56,070 nucleotides of DNA. Source: Rhodanobacter glycinis (lineage in GTDB: Bacteria > Pseudomonadota > Gammaproteobacteria > Xanthomonadales > Rhodanobacteraceae). The position numbers and the translations under genes were made by a program. The notes under the pieces were generated by a model. It made no database searches, was not told the origin of the DNA, and was given only the letters and a program-made list of their open reading frames with translations. This document shows positions 16,247-23,784 of this stretch, piece by piece. Location of the stretch: NCBI RefSeq assembly GCF_900114325.1, contig NZ_FOSR01000010.1, positions 110,228 to 166,297 on the forward strand, in the 5' to 3' direction. Within the stretch, counting starts at the first letter, position 1. Every line of letters begins with the position of its first letter.

Positions 16247-17857
16247 TTACTCCGGCGTGCCCACGATGCGAACCTGCATGGGCTGCAGTGTTGCGTCGGG
16301 CGATGTGGTGGCGTGGTTGCCTAGCAGATCCGTCCACGTGGTGGCGCGGGTGAGCTTCGGGTCGAGCCGTGGTTTTGCATCGGTCTTGCCCAGATTGACC
16401 AGCAGCAGCGTGCGCTGCGAGCCGTCTTCGCGCAGGATGCACAGCACCGTGGTGTTGTCGTCGCACAGGATGCGCTGGCTGCCTTCGCGCAGTTCCGCTC
16501 GCGCCTGGCGCAATGCCAGCAGCTTGCGGTACCAGTGGTAGAGCGAATCCGGCCGGGCCTTTTCTTCCTGCAGCGAGACGCCGTCGTTCGAGCGGTTGTA
16601 GCGGTCCGGCCACCACGGCTTGCTGCCTTCGTACCAGATCGCCGAGCCGGGGGCTTGCAGGTTTGCCTGCCAGCGGAACGCTTCGCGCACGGGAATGCCG
16701 ATGCCGTCGGACAGCGGGATGCCGCCGGATTTGCCGAAGTTCTTCGGCTGCATGCCGCGCATGCCCAGTTCCTGCCCGTAATAGATCAGCGAGTCGCCCT
16801 TGAGCATCAGCTCGATCGCGGCGGCAGCGCGCGCCTTGGCCTGGTCGTCGTGGAAGATCGACATGGAGCGGTCGACGTCGTGGTTTTCCAGGAAGATCAC
16901 CTGACGTTTGCCCGCTGGCGTGGCGGCATCGGTGGCGCGGATGGCCTTGACGATGGCCTGCTTGTCGAGCGAAAGCAGCGCGCCGCGCAATGGGAAGGCG
17001 AACACCATGTCGACATGGCCTTGCGTCAGCCACTTCGTGCCGTAACCCCAATCGGCCTGCTCGGCGAGGATGCCGAGATCCGCGCGGCGTGCTTTCAGGG
17101 CGTGGATGATCGGTGCCCAGAAGTGCGCGAACAGGTCCTTGTCCAGCCCCTTGTGATCGAGATCGTCCATCATGTGGTCGAGGCGAAAACCGTCCACGCC
17201 GTCGCGGCCGCTGCCGTCCCCGTGCGGGTCGGCCCAGAACAGCAGCAGCTTCTGGAAATACGCCTTCACCGCCGGGTTATTGAGGTTGACCATGGCGATG
17301 CCGTAGGACTTGCCGGTGTAGCTCAGCCATTTTGCGCGGCCCATGAAGGGCTCGGCGACGCAGTGACTGGCGTCTTTCCACAGCAGGTAGTCGGCGTACT
17401 TCGCGTGGGGTTTGCAGATCGAGGTGCGCCACCATGGATTGCCTTCGGCGACGTACTGGAATTCCTCATCCAGATACACCTTCAGGCCTTGCGCGTGGGC
17501 GGCGCGGATGAAGGCGAAGTAGTCCGCCATGGTGCCGTAGGCCGGGTCGATGGCCTTGAACGCGGTGGCGAAATAATTGTGGTAGTACGGCGAGGGCTGC
17601 AGTGGCGTGAGCAGGATTGTGGTGGCGCCGAGATGCTTGATGTAGCCGAGTTTGGAGGTCAGCCCCTCGAGGTCGCCGATGCGGTCGCCGTTGGAGTCGC
17701 GGAAGCTGCGGAAGAAGATCTGGTAGAGCACCTGGCTGCCGGCCCGGGTTGCTGGCGGCGGTGCAGTGGTTGTTTGCGATGCGGCGGGCGCAGGCATCGC
17801 GGTCATGGCCAGCAGGCTGGCGGCGAGCAGGGTGAGCAGCGGTCGTGCGAGGTTCAT
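16247..17857 (-). CDS. Secreted GH13 alpha-amylase-family glycoside hydrolase
   Basis: 536 residues with a signal peptide ending near PAPAASQ, so periplasmic or secreted. The TIM-barrel opens with VLYQIFFRSFRDSNGDRIGD. Catalytic residues are in place: nucleophile Asp227 in GVDGFRLDHMMDD, acid/base Glu266 in GILAEQADWGYG, and the stabilising Asp327 in ENHDVDRS. A beta-sandwich C-terminal domain (from about TLLLVNLGKTDAKPRLDP) follows. Such enzymes hydrolyse or transfer alpha-glucosidic bonds; specificity is not readable. Its ATG overlaps the stop of the upstream esterase by 4 nt (ATGA), so the two are translationally coupled. It closes the alpha-glucoside block. Confidence 0.92.
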   Translation of the reverse strand: MNLARPLLTLLAASLLAMTAMPAPAASQTTTAPPPATRAGSQVLYQIFFRSFRDSNGDRIGDLEGLTSKLGYIKHLGATTILLTPLQPSPYYHNYFATAFKAIDPAYGTMADYFAFIRAAHAQGLKVYLDEEFQYVAEGNPWWRTSICKPHAKYADYLLWKDASHCVAEPFMGRAKWLSYTGKSYGIAMVNLNNPAVKAYFQKLLLFWADPHGDGSGRDGVDGFRLDHMMDDLDHKGLDKDLFAHFWAPIIHALKARRADLGILAEQADWGYGTKWLTQGHVDMVFAFPLRGALLSLDKQAIVKAIRATDAATPAGKRQVIFLENHDVDRSMSIFHDDQAKARAAAAIELMLKGDSLIYYGQELGMRGMQPKNFGKSGGIPLSDGIGIPVREAFRWQANLQAPGSAIWYEGSKPWWPDRYNRSNDGVSLQEEKARPDSLYHWYRKLLALRQARAELREGSQRILCDDNTTVLCILREDGSQRTLLLVNLGKTDAKPRLDPKLTRATTWTDLLGNHATTSPDATLQPMQVRIVGTPE

Positions 17858-18678
17858 GCGTCGTCCTCCGTGGCGTGCAGCACATCGCCAAAGAAGCGTA
17901 GCGTGCTTTCCAACGTGGTCGTCCAGTAGCGCCAGTCGTGGCCACCGGCGCTCTCGGCGTAATGGTGCGCGATGCCGGCACGTTGCAGTGCGGCGTGCAG
18001 TTCGCGGTTGCTTTCCAGGTAGGGGTCGTCGAGGCCGCAGTCGATGCGCAGCGGTGGCAGTGTGTCGGCAGCACCGGCAAGCGCAGCCAGCACGCTGCGA
18101 TCCGCGGGCGCCGCGCTCCAGCCGTCGCGACGTTCCTCGATCAAGGCGTCGAATTGCCCGGCGCGGGTCACCGCCGATAGTGCGGCGGCGGCGGTGAGGC
18201 GCCGTGGATACTTGCCGGCCAGTCGCAGCGCACCGAAGCCGCCCATGCTCAGGCCCGCCAGCAGCAGCGGCGAGCGCGAAGTGCAGCCATCGATCACCTC
18301 GCGTGCGAGCGCGGGCACTTCGTCGATGATCCAGCGTTCGCTGTCTTCATCCGTGTGGGCGACATAGCCTGCGCCGTCGCCCGACAAGCCATCCGAGGGC
18401 ATCAGCAACGCGACCGGTGGCAGCGCACCTTCGTCGATCAGGCGCGCGGTGGTGAGATGTGCCGCACCCTTCAACGCCCACGCCCAGTGCGAGCCGTAAA
18501 CGCCGTGCAGCAGCACCACGATCGGCACGTCGACCACGCCGCGCGCCGCAGGCGGCACGAACAGGGTGACATCGGCCCGTCGTCCCAGCGCCTTGCTCTT
18601 GACGGTGGCGAAGCGGAGTCCGTCCGGCGCGATGGATGGATCGGATGACTCGAGCGTGCGGAAGGTGTCCTCGCTCAT
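17854..18678 (-). CDS. Alpha/beta-hydrolase esterase (esterase D / PF00756 type)
   Basis: 274 residues without a signal peptide. The nucleophile elbow is GLSMGGFGALRLAGKYP (Ser144), with VLLHGVYGSHWAW supplying the oxyanion region, an Asp in IDCGLDDPYLESN and a His in GGHDWRYW. The family cleaves acyl esters, including acylated sugars and S-formylglutathione; the target here is unknown. ATG 18678 is the start consistent with family length; codons further upstream run into a palindrome. It is coupled by overlap to the GH13 gene, suggesting removal of ester groups from a sugar substrate (inference). Confidence 0.9.
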   Translation of the reverse strand: MSEDTFRTLESSDPSIAPDGLRFATVKSKALGRRADVTLFVPPAARGVVDVPIVVLLHGVYGSHWAWALKGAAHLTTARLIDEGALPPVALLMPSDGLSGDGAGYVAHTDEDSERWIIDEVPALAREVIDGCTSRSPLLLAGLSMGGFGALRLAGKYPRRLTAAAALSAVTRAGQFDALIEERRDGWSAAPADRSVLAALAGAADTLPPLRIDCGLDDPYLESNRELHAALQRAGIAHHYAESAGGHDWRYWTTTLESTLRFFGDVLHATEDDA

Positions 18679-18705
18679 GGGCGCCTCACCTGACCTGCTT
18701 TCACA

Positions 18706-18779
18706 GTAGCGCAGCCTGTGCGCGAGAGGTTTTTCACGGTGCCCGGCCAAGAGCATTCGCGCACAGGGTGCGCTCCTAC
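18706..18779. repeat. Intergenic palindrome family A, copy 3 (decayed left arm)
   Basis: The right arm is intact (TTCGCGCACAGGGTGCGCTC). The left arm reads GTAGCGCAGCCTGTGCGCGA and has lost several pairing positions. It lies between the alcohol dehydrogenase and esterase genes of one transcription direction. Confidence 0.8.
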
Positions 18780-18826
18780 CCGGATTCGGAGAGATGCGTG
18801 GATGCTGGACATGGCTCCGGATTCGT

Positions 18827-19951
18827 TCATGCGATGCGCAACACGCCCTTGCTGCTGCGTCCCTCCAGCATGTCGTCGAAGGCTTCATCCAGCGCTTCCA
18901 TCGGATAGCGATGGCTGATCAGTCCGGCGAGTTCGAGCCTGCCTTGTGCGACCCAGTCGAACAGGCGCGGGAAGTCGCGCGAGGGAACGCAGCCGCCGTA
19001 CAGTGGCGCGAGGTAGCGCTTGTTCCAGAACAGGTCGGTGAGCTGCAGCGTGGCCGGGCCGTGCGCGCCGCTCACCTGCAAGGCGTTGCCGCCGTTGCGC
19101 GCGAGTTGCAGCGGCAGGAAGGCGAGCGCGGGCAGGCCGGTGGCCTCGAAGGCGTGGTCCACGCCGCGGCCGTCGGTGAGCGTGCGCACATCGGTGACGA
19201 GCTGGGCGTGCCTGGTGTCGCCATCGCCATCGCCTGCCAGCATGGTGTGGCTGGCGCCGAGTTCGCGTGCGCGGTCGAGGCGTGCCGGTACGCGGTCGAT
19301 CGCGATGATGGTGCGCGCACCGGCGATCCGCGCGCCCTGGATCACATTGAGGCCCACGCCGCCGCAGCCGAGCACGACCACCGAATCGCCGGGTGCGACG
19401 GCCGCCACGTTCACGGCCGAACCCACGCCAGTCATCACCGCGCAGCCCAGGATGCAGGCGATATCCACGGACAGGCTGGGCGGCAACGGCGTCACCGCCT
19501 CGGCGCGTACCAGCGCATAGCGCGAGAAGGTGCCGAGGTGGAAGGAGCGTTCGATCGGCTGCCCGCGCCAGCGCGTGCTGCCGGGGTGGGCGCGGCTGGT
19601 GCCGAGGCGTGCCACGTCGAGTTCGTGGGTGCGTTCGCACAGCGAGGCGGCGCCGCGTGCGCATTGCGGGCAGGTGCCGCAGGGGATCGCCCAGTTCAGC
19701 AGCACGGGCTGCGCGATCTGCAGCCCTTCCACGCCGTCGCCGAGGGCTTCCACGTAACCCGCGCCCTCGTGGCCCAGCACCAGCGGGCCGGGCCAGCGCA
19801 GCGAGGCATGGTCGGTATGGCAGACGCCGGCGGCGCTGATCAGCACGCGCACCTCGCCCGGGCCCGGCGGGTCGACCTCGATCGTCTCGATGCCGAAGCG
19901 GCCCTGGCCGTCGGCGATGATCGCCGGGCCGCGGACGACATCAGGCGTCAT
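18827..19951 (-). CDS. Zinc-dependent alcohol dehydrogenase
   Basis: 374-residue medium-chain dehydrogenase/reductase. Catalytic zinc ligands lie in AAGVCHTDHASL and LGHEGAGYVE; the structural zinc site is CGTCPQCARGAASLC (CxxCxxCx7C). The Rossmann dinucleotide motif is VVVLGCGGVGLNVIQGARI followed by IIAIDR, indicating NAD(P). It oxidises a primary alcohol or hemiacetal-type adduct; the class includes glutathione-type formaldehyde dehydrogenases. ATG 19951 overlaps the stop of the PhyH gene (ATGA), so the two are translationally coupled. The pairing suggests the dioxygenase product is the dehydrogenase substrate (inference). Confidence 0.93.
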   Translation of the reverse strand: MTPDVVRGPAIIADGQGRFGIETIEVDPPGPGEVRVLISAAGVCHTDHASLRWPGPLVLGHEGAGYVEALGDGVEGLQIAQPVLLNWAIPCGTCPQCARGAASLCERTHELDVARLGTSRAHPGSTRWRGQPIERSFHLGTFSRYALVRAEAVTPLPPSLSVDIACILGCAVMTGVGSAVNVAAVAPGDSVVVLGCGGVGLNVIQGARIAGARTIIAIDRVPARLDRARELGASHTMLAGDGDGDTRHAQLVTDVRTLTDGRGVDHAFEATGLPALAFLPLQLARNGGNALQVSGAHGPATLQLTDLFWNKRYLAPLYGGCVPSRDFPRLFDWVAQGRLELAGLISHRYPMEALDEAFDDMLEGRSSKGVLRIA

Positions 19952-20760
19952 GTCGAGAACTCGAACAGCACCGGGTTTTTGGGCGTATCGATCACCGCAT
20001 CCACTTCCGCGCCGGGGCACCAGCGTTCCCAGTCAGCCTGCTGCATGTGGTTGTCCGGTGCCTTCAGGCGCATGTCGCGATCCATGTAGATCACCGTCAT
20101 CACCGCGCGCGGCTGTGCGGAGCGGTTGGGGCCGGCGCGATGGAAGGTCCAGCCCGAATGGAAACTCACCTCGCCCAGCGCGAACGGTTCGTCCACCACG
20201 CGGAAGCCGTGCGCTTCCATGTTCGCGGTGATCGCGCGTTCGCTCTCGTCGGAAATGCCCAGGTCGCGGCCGAATTCCACGTGCTGGCTGCCGGCGAAAA
20301 ACGCCAGTGGCCCCATGTCCTGCGGCACCGCCTGCAGCGGCACCCACGCGGTGATGGTGCGATCGCTGGCCACCGGCCAGTAATACTGGTCGGCGTGGGC
20401 CGGTGTGATGCCGCCAGCCGGTTCCTTGTACAGCGACTGGTCGTGGTACAGCCGCACGCCGTCCACTTGCATGAGCGCCGCGGCGAGCCCGGCGAGGCGC
20501 TTGCCGAACACGAACTCGCGCACGGTGTCGCTTTCTTCCCACAGGTTCATCACCTGCAGGAAGGCGCGATCGTACGTGCTGCGCTGTTCCAGCGGCAGCG
20601 TCTGCGTGTTCAGCGCGATGGTGAGGCGGGTGATCTCCTCGCCGTAGTGATGCAGCTCGTCGGCGTTGAACACGTCCTTGAGCTTGATGAAGCCGTCGCG
20701 CCGGTAATCGGCGATCTGCTGCGGCGACAGCGGATAAGGTCGGTCGAGATCGATCGTCAT
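19948..20760 (-). CDS. Phytanoyl-CoA dioxygenase (PhyH) family 2OG-Fe(II) oxygenase
   Basis: 270-residue non-haem iron oxygenase. The iron facial triad is visible as His122-x-Asp124 in TPAHADQYYW and distal His207 in GWTFHRAGPNRS, with Arg218 a candidate 2-oxoglutarate anchor. The N-terminus (LSPQQIADYRRDGFIKLKDV) is typical of the family. PhyH proteins hydroxylate varied small molecules, so the substrate is open. ATG 20760 is the only sensible start. It overlaps the next gene (alcohol dehydrogenase) by 4 nt and lies downstream of a sugar transporter, from which it is split by a family A palindrome. Confidence 0.92.
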   Translation of the reverse strand: MTIDLDRPYPLSPQQIADYRRDGFIKLKDVFNADELHHYGEEITRLTIALNTQTLPLEQRSTYDRAFLQVMNLWEESDTVREFVFGKRLAGLAAALMQVDGVRLYHDQSLYKEPAGGITPAHADQYYWPVASDRTITAWVPLQAVPQDMGPLAFFAGSQHVEFGRDLGISDESERAITANMEAHGFRVVDEPFALGEVSFHSGWTFHRAGPNRSAQPRAVMTVIYMDRDMRLKAPDNHMQQADWERWCPGAEVDAVIDTPKNPVLFEFST

Positions 20761-20910
20761 GTCGTGGTTCCTGTCATGAGCATGCGCGGTGGCTGCTGCG
20801 CGATGGACTTATCGTAGGAACGGCGGCGTTCGCAAACATCGGCGGGACGTGTCGAATGACGCGCCGAAACTGTCGGATTCATGACCTGTCCTGGGCCTTC
20901 ACACGCTCCC

Positions 20911-20999
20911 GTAGGAGCGCACCCTGTGCGCGAAAGGCCCTCGCGGAAGACTTGCGCAATCCCCTGTCAGAGGCATTCGCGCACAGGGTGCGCTCCTAC
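20911..20999. repeat. Intergenic palindrome family A, copy 4
   Basis: GTAGGAGCGCACCCTGTGCG and its exact reverse complement over about 24 bp, with a ~40-nt centre. Its right end reaches into the 3' end of the MFS gene: the TAG stop codon (minus strand, 20996-20998) is the TAG of the palindrome's own GTAGGAGC terminus. Confidence 0.9.
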
Positions 21000-22489
21000 G
21001 TGCCAGTACGCTCGGTTGGCTGCACCCGAAGCGTGAACAACCCGGCGGCGAACAGGCTCACGCCGCCCAGCACCAACGCCCATACCGGCTGGCCATGGAA
21101 GAACAGCTTCAGCAATCCACCCAGTACGCTGGCCGCGATCAACTGCGGGATCACGATGAAGAAATTGAAGATGCCCATATAGACGCCCATCTTGGCGGCG
21201 GGCAGGTTGTCCGACAGCATCGCGTACGGCAGCGACAGGATCGATGCCCAGGCAAAGCCCACGCCCAGCATCGGCAGCAGCAGCCAGTTCGGGTCGCGGA
21301 TGAACAGGAACGCCAGCAAGCCCGCGCCGCCCAGCCACAGGTTGATCAGGTGACTGGCGCGCAAGCCCCAGCGGCGCACCATCAGCGGGATGACCAGCGC
21401 GGCCAGCGCGGCGAAGCCGTTGTAGGCAGCGAATAGCACGCCGACCCAATTGGCGCCTTCGTTGTACAGCGCCGAATGCGGGTCGTTGGTGCCGAACTGC
21501 AGCTGGGTCACGCTGGCGGTGGTGTAGATCCACATCGCGAACAGGGCGAACCACGAGAACAGTTGCACCCAGGCCAGCCGGCGCATTGCATCGGGCATCG
21601 CATGCAGGTCGCCCAGCACCTGCGCCAGCATGCCGCGGCTGCGCGTGCGCGCCAGCCACAGCAGCAGGGCGCCGTACACGACCAGCCCGCCCGCCAGCAG
21701 ATACATCTCCTGCTGCATGTGGAAGCGCTGGATCAGCACGCCGATGATGGCGCCCGCCACGACCCAGGCGATGCCGCCGCGCCAGGCGCCGCGGTGGTCT
21801 GCTTCGGCGGTGGTGGCTGGTGCGGGATCGAACGCCTGCAGTTGCTCGGGCGGATATTCGTGCGTGCGGAACACCGTCCACGACACCGCACCCAGCAGGG
21901 CCACGCCACCGGCGTAGAACGAATACTTCACCGTGTCGGGAATGCGGCCATCCGGCGCCACGTTGCTGACGCCGCAATGGGCCAGGATCCACGGCAGCAT
22001 CGAGGCGATGACCGCGCCCACGCCGATGAAGAAACTCTGCAACAGGTAGCCCAGTGGCCGCTGGCGCACCGGCAGCTGATCGGCGACGAAGGCGCGGAAC
22101 GGTTCCATCGCCACGTTAAAGGTGGCGTCCATCAGCCACAGCAGCACCGCCGCCATCCACAGCACGCCGGCATTCGGCATCCAGAACAGCGCCAGCGTGG
22201 CAAGCACCGCGCCGGCAAGGAAGTACGGGCGGCGGCGACCCAGGCGCGTCCAGGTGCGGTCGGAGCAGTGGCCGATGATCGGCTGCACGATCAGGCCGGT
22301 CAGCGGCGCGGCGATCCACAGCACCGGAATCTGTTCCAGCGACGCGCCCAGGGTCTGGAAGATGCGGCTGACGTCGGCCGTCTGCAGCGCGAAGCCGAAC
22401 TGGATGCCGAGGAAGCCGAAGCACATGTTCCAGATTTGCCGGAACGACAGCTCGGGCTTGGCGCGTGCGACGCCGGGTTCGGTCAACAC
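20996..22489 (-). CDS. SLC45/GPH-like MFS sugar transporter
   Basis: 497-residue, roughly 12-helix carrier. LSFRQIWNMCFGFLGIQFG at the N-terminus, QPIIGHCSDRTWTRLGRRRP in the 2-3 loop and DATFNVAMEPFRAFVADQLP are typical of the sucrose/maltose-type (SLC45) MFS group. Import of an alpha-glucoside fits its place upstream of a GH13 gene in the same direction. The start is uncertain: GTG 22489 is the first usable in-frame start but has no close ribosome site. A good AGGAGA lies ~45 nt upstream, properly spaced instead from an out-of-frame TTG (see the mini-ORF). The frame also stays open upstream without a standard start. A palindrome supplies its stop. Confidence 0.88.
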   Translation of the reverse strand: MLTEPGVARAKPELSFRQIWNMCFGFLGIQFGFALQTADVSRIFQTLGASLEQIPVLWIAAPLTGLIVQPIIGHCSDRTWTRLGRRRPYFLAGAVLATLALFWMPNAGVLWMAAVLLWLMDATFNVAMEPFRAFVADQLPVRQRPLGYLLQSFFIGVGAVIASMLPWILAHCGVSNVAPDGRIPDTVKYSFYAGGVALLGAVSWTVFRTHEYPPEQLQAFDPAPATTAEADHRGAWRGGIAWVVAGAIIGVLIQRFHMQQEMYLLAGGLVVYGALLLWLARTRSRGMLAQVLGDLHAMPDAMRRLAWVQLFSWFALFAMWIYTTASVTQLQFGTNDPHSALYNEGANWVGVLFAAYNGFAALAALVIPLMVRRWGLRASHLINLWLGGAGLLAFLFIRDPNWLLLPMLGVGFAWASILSLPYAMLSDNLPAAKMGVYMGIFNFFIVIPQLIAASVLGGLLKLFFHGQPVWALVLGGVSLFAAGLFTLRVQPTERTGT

Positions 22490-22527
22490 GAAAGCGTCCG
22501 GTGGCGGGTTGCGGCGGTCGGCTTCAA
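22483..22527 (-). other. 14-codon upstream mini-ORF overlapping the MFS start
   Basis: TTG at 22527 lies 6 nt after AGGAGA (22534-22539) and is followed by 13 more codons and a TGA that overlaps the MFS GTG region (GTGTTGA). Either it is a leader peptide whose termination re-initiates ribosomes on the MFS gene, or it betrays a frame error near the true MFS start. Both readings are inference. Confidence 0.4.
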
Positions 22528-22620
22528 CGGTCGTCTCCTGGGAGCTTGTCAGGCTTCGGTGGCCGCGTTCGCGGGTGTCCGCCCTAGGCTAGGCCGTATC
22601 GCGGTGCAACAACCAGCGCT

Positions 22621-22634
22621 TGCATACGTATTCA
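22621..22634. promoter_or_regulatory. LacI-type operator candidate TGCATACGTATTCA
   Basis: A 14-bp CG-centred near-palindrome, symmetric at 12 of 14 positions, about 130 bp upstream of the MFS sugar-transporter start. Size and CG centre fit LacI-family operators. No LacI gene lies next to this block, so the regulator would act from elsewhere. The gap 22490-22836 holds this box and the palindrome at 22696, and no gene. Confidence 0.5.
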
Positions 22635-22695
22635 TGGCTGGAGTGCCTGCATGCGGCGGGCATACGGAGGCACCAGCGGACCATCGGCGCTCGTG

Positions 22696-22808
22696 CTCCC
22701 TCCCCTGCAAGGTGGCAGGGGAGGGTTGGGGTGGGGTGCTCTTGACCGTGGGCGTCGAGGTACGCAGTGAACCCCCTCCCAGCCTCCCCCTGCTTGCAGG
22801 GGGAGGAG
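22696..22808. repeat. Double-hairpin palindrome family E, copy 2
   Basis: Same arrangement as 7233-7342: CCTCCCCTG...CAGGGGAGG, then TTGGGGTGGGGTGCTCTTG, a ~30-nt variable centre, CCCCCTCCCAGCCTCCCCCT and CAGGGGGAG. Conserved outer and inner arms with a diverged centre indicate a mobile or amplified intergenic unit. Confidence 0.88.
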
Positions 22809-22836
22809 CGGGGACCAGTCGCTGGTGCGTCGGGAA

Positions 22837-23643
22837 TCAGTCGTCCCGCGGCGGTGCCGGCGTCTTCAGCTTGCGCAGCGGCTTGCCCTTGTGCAGTGCC
22901 ACATGGTCGGTCTTGTCGCTGCGGATTTCGTACTGCGGATCGTCTTTGCTGGCGTGGTGGGTATAGCCCTTCCAGTTCACGTCACTGGTGTGCACCTTGG
23001 TGATGGTGCCGCGTACGCGACCGGCTTCGGAGTTCCAGCTGACGTGGTCGCCGACCTGGTATGTGCGTGCCATGGCAGGTTCCTCGCGGATGGAGTGGTC
23101 GGGAGAGATCAATCCCGGGTAGATCAAGCCTTCGCCACATGCTTGCGCCGCCGGCGTCATCGCGGCGTGTTCGGCGTGATGCGGGCCGAGGATGTGCCAC
23201 ACCTCGCGGCCTGCATGCAGCAGGTAATCGGTGACGATGCGGCGGTGGCAGCGCCACCACACCGCTTCGGCGCACATCACCGCACAGCGGCGCGTGGCCG
23301 AGCAGGCCAGCAGTTCGGCCAGACCTTCGCGGAAAGCTGCGGTGAGCGCGTAGTCGGCGTAACGGCGAAAGGCGGGATGTTCCCACCAGGTGTTGCGCGA
23401 CTCAGCCGTGCGGCCGCCGCGCCGGCCACCCAGCGTGGCGATGTGTCGATAGCCGATGCCGTGGGCGGCCAGGGTTTCGCGCAGCGTGTCCTGGTCGTAC
23501 TGCGGATGGCGGCGCGAACCGGGCAGGCGTCGCACGTCCACGATTTCTTCCACGCTGTTTTCGGTCAGCAGGGCGAGGAAGTCCTCGATCGGGCGGGTCG
23601 AGTGGCCGATGGTGAAGACGGGTAGGGCGGGTGACGTGGGCAT
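22837..23643 (-). CDS. DUF488 protein fused to a DUF2945 (HVA1/Tudor-like) domain
   Basis: 268 residues in one frame. Residues 1 to ~165 are a DUF488 protein (FTIGHSTRPIEDFLALL, VDVRRLPGSRRHPQYD, CAVMCAEAVWWRCHRRIVTD, WHILGP). Residues 191-268 are a DUF2945/hypervirulence-associated Tudor-like domain (YQVGDHVSWNSEAGRVRGTI, QYEIRSDKTDHVALHKG). Both are usually separate small proteins. Met191 has its own ribosome site, so the second domain may also be made alone. Neither domain has a firmly known activity that I can assign. ATG 23643 gives the normal DUF488 N-terminus but lacks a clear ribosome site. Confidence 0.85.
   Translation of the reverse strand: MPTSPALPVFTIGHSTRPIEDFLALLTENSVEEIVDVRRLPGSRRHPQYDQDTLRETLAAHGIGYRHIATLGGRRGGRTAESRNTWWEHPAFRRYADYALTAAFREGLAELLACSATRRCAVMCAEAVWWRCHRRIVTDYLLHAGREVWHILGPHHAEHAAMTPAAQACGEGLIYPGLISPDHSIREEPAMARTYQVGDHVSWNSEAGRVRGTITKVHTSDVNWKGYTHHASKDDPQYEIRSDKTDHVALHKGKPLRKLKTPAPPRDD
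23071..23085 (-). promoter_or_regulatory. Internal ribosome site and ATG for the DUF2945 domain
   Basis: GAGGAA (23080-23085) is 6 nt before ATG 23071-23073, which is Met191 of the DUF488-DUF2945 reading frame and exactly the usual start of free-standing DUF2945 proteins (MARTYQVGDHVSWN). This fits a former two-gene arrangement whose intervening stop was lost, or dual production of a fusion and a free domain. Confidence 0.6.
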
Positions 23644-23696
23644 GTCGTGCAGCGTGCCACGGGAAGGGTCGAGGCGATGTCACTGCGTAGCCGGTT

Positions 23697-23768
23697 GTAG
23701 GAGCGCACCCTGTGCGCGAAGCTTTCCGTCATGTGACGAAGAGCCTCGCGCACAGGGTGCGCTCCTAC
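23697..23768. repeat. Intergenic palindrome family A, copy 5
   Basis: GTAGGAGCGCACCCTGTGCG and its reverse complement with a ~28-nt centre. It lies between the AGE-family gene (3' side) and the DUF488 gene (5' side), and is the only feature in that 141-bp gap. Confidence 0.9.
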
Positions 23769-23784
23769 AGGTGGCGTCGAGATT

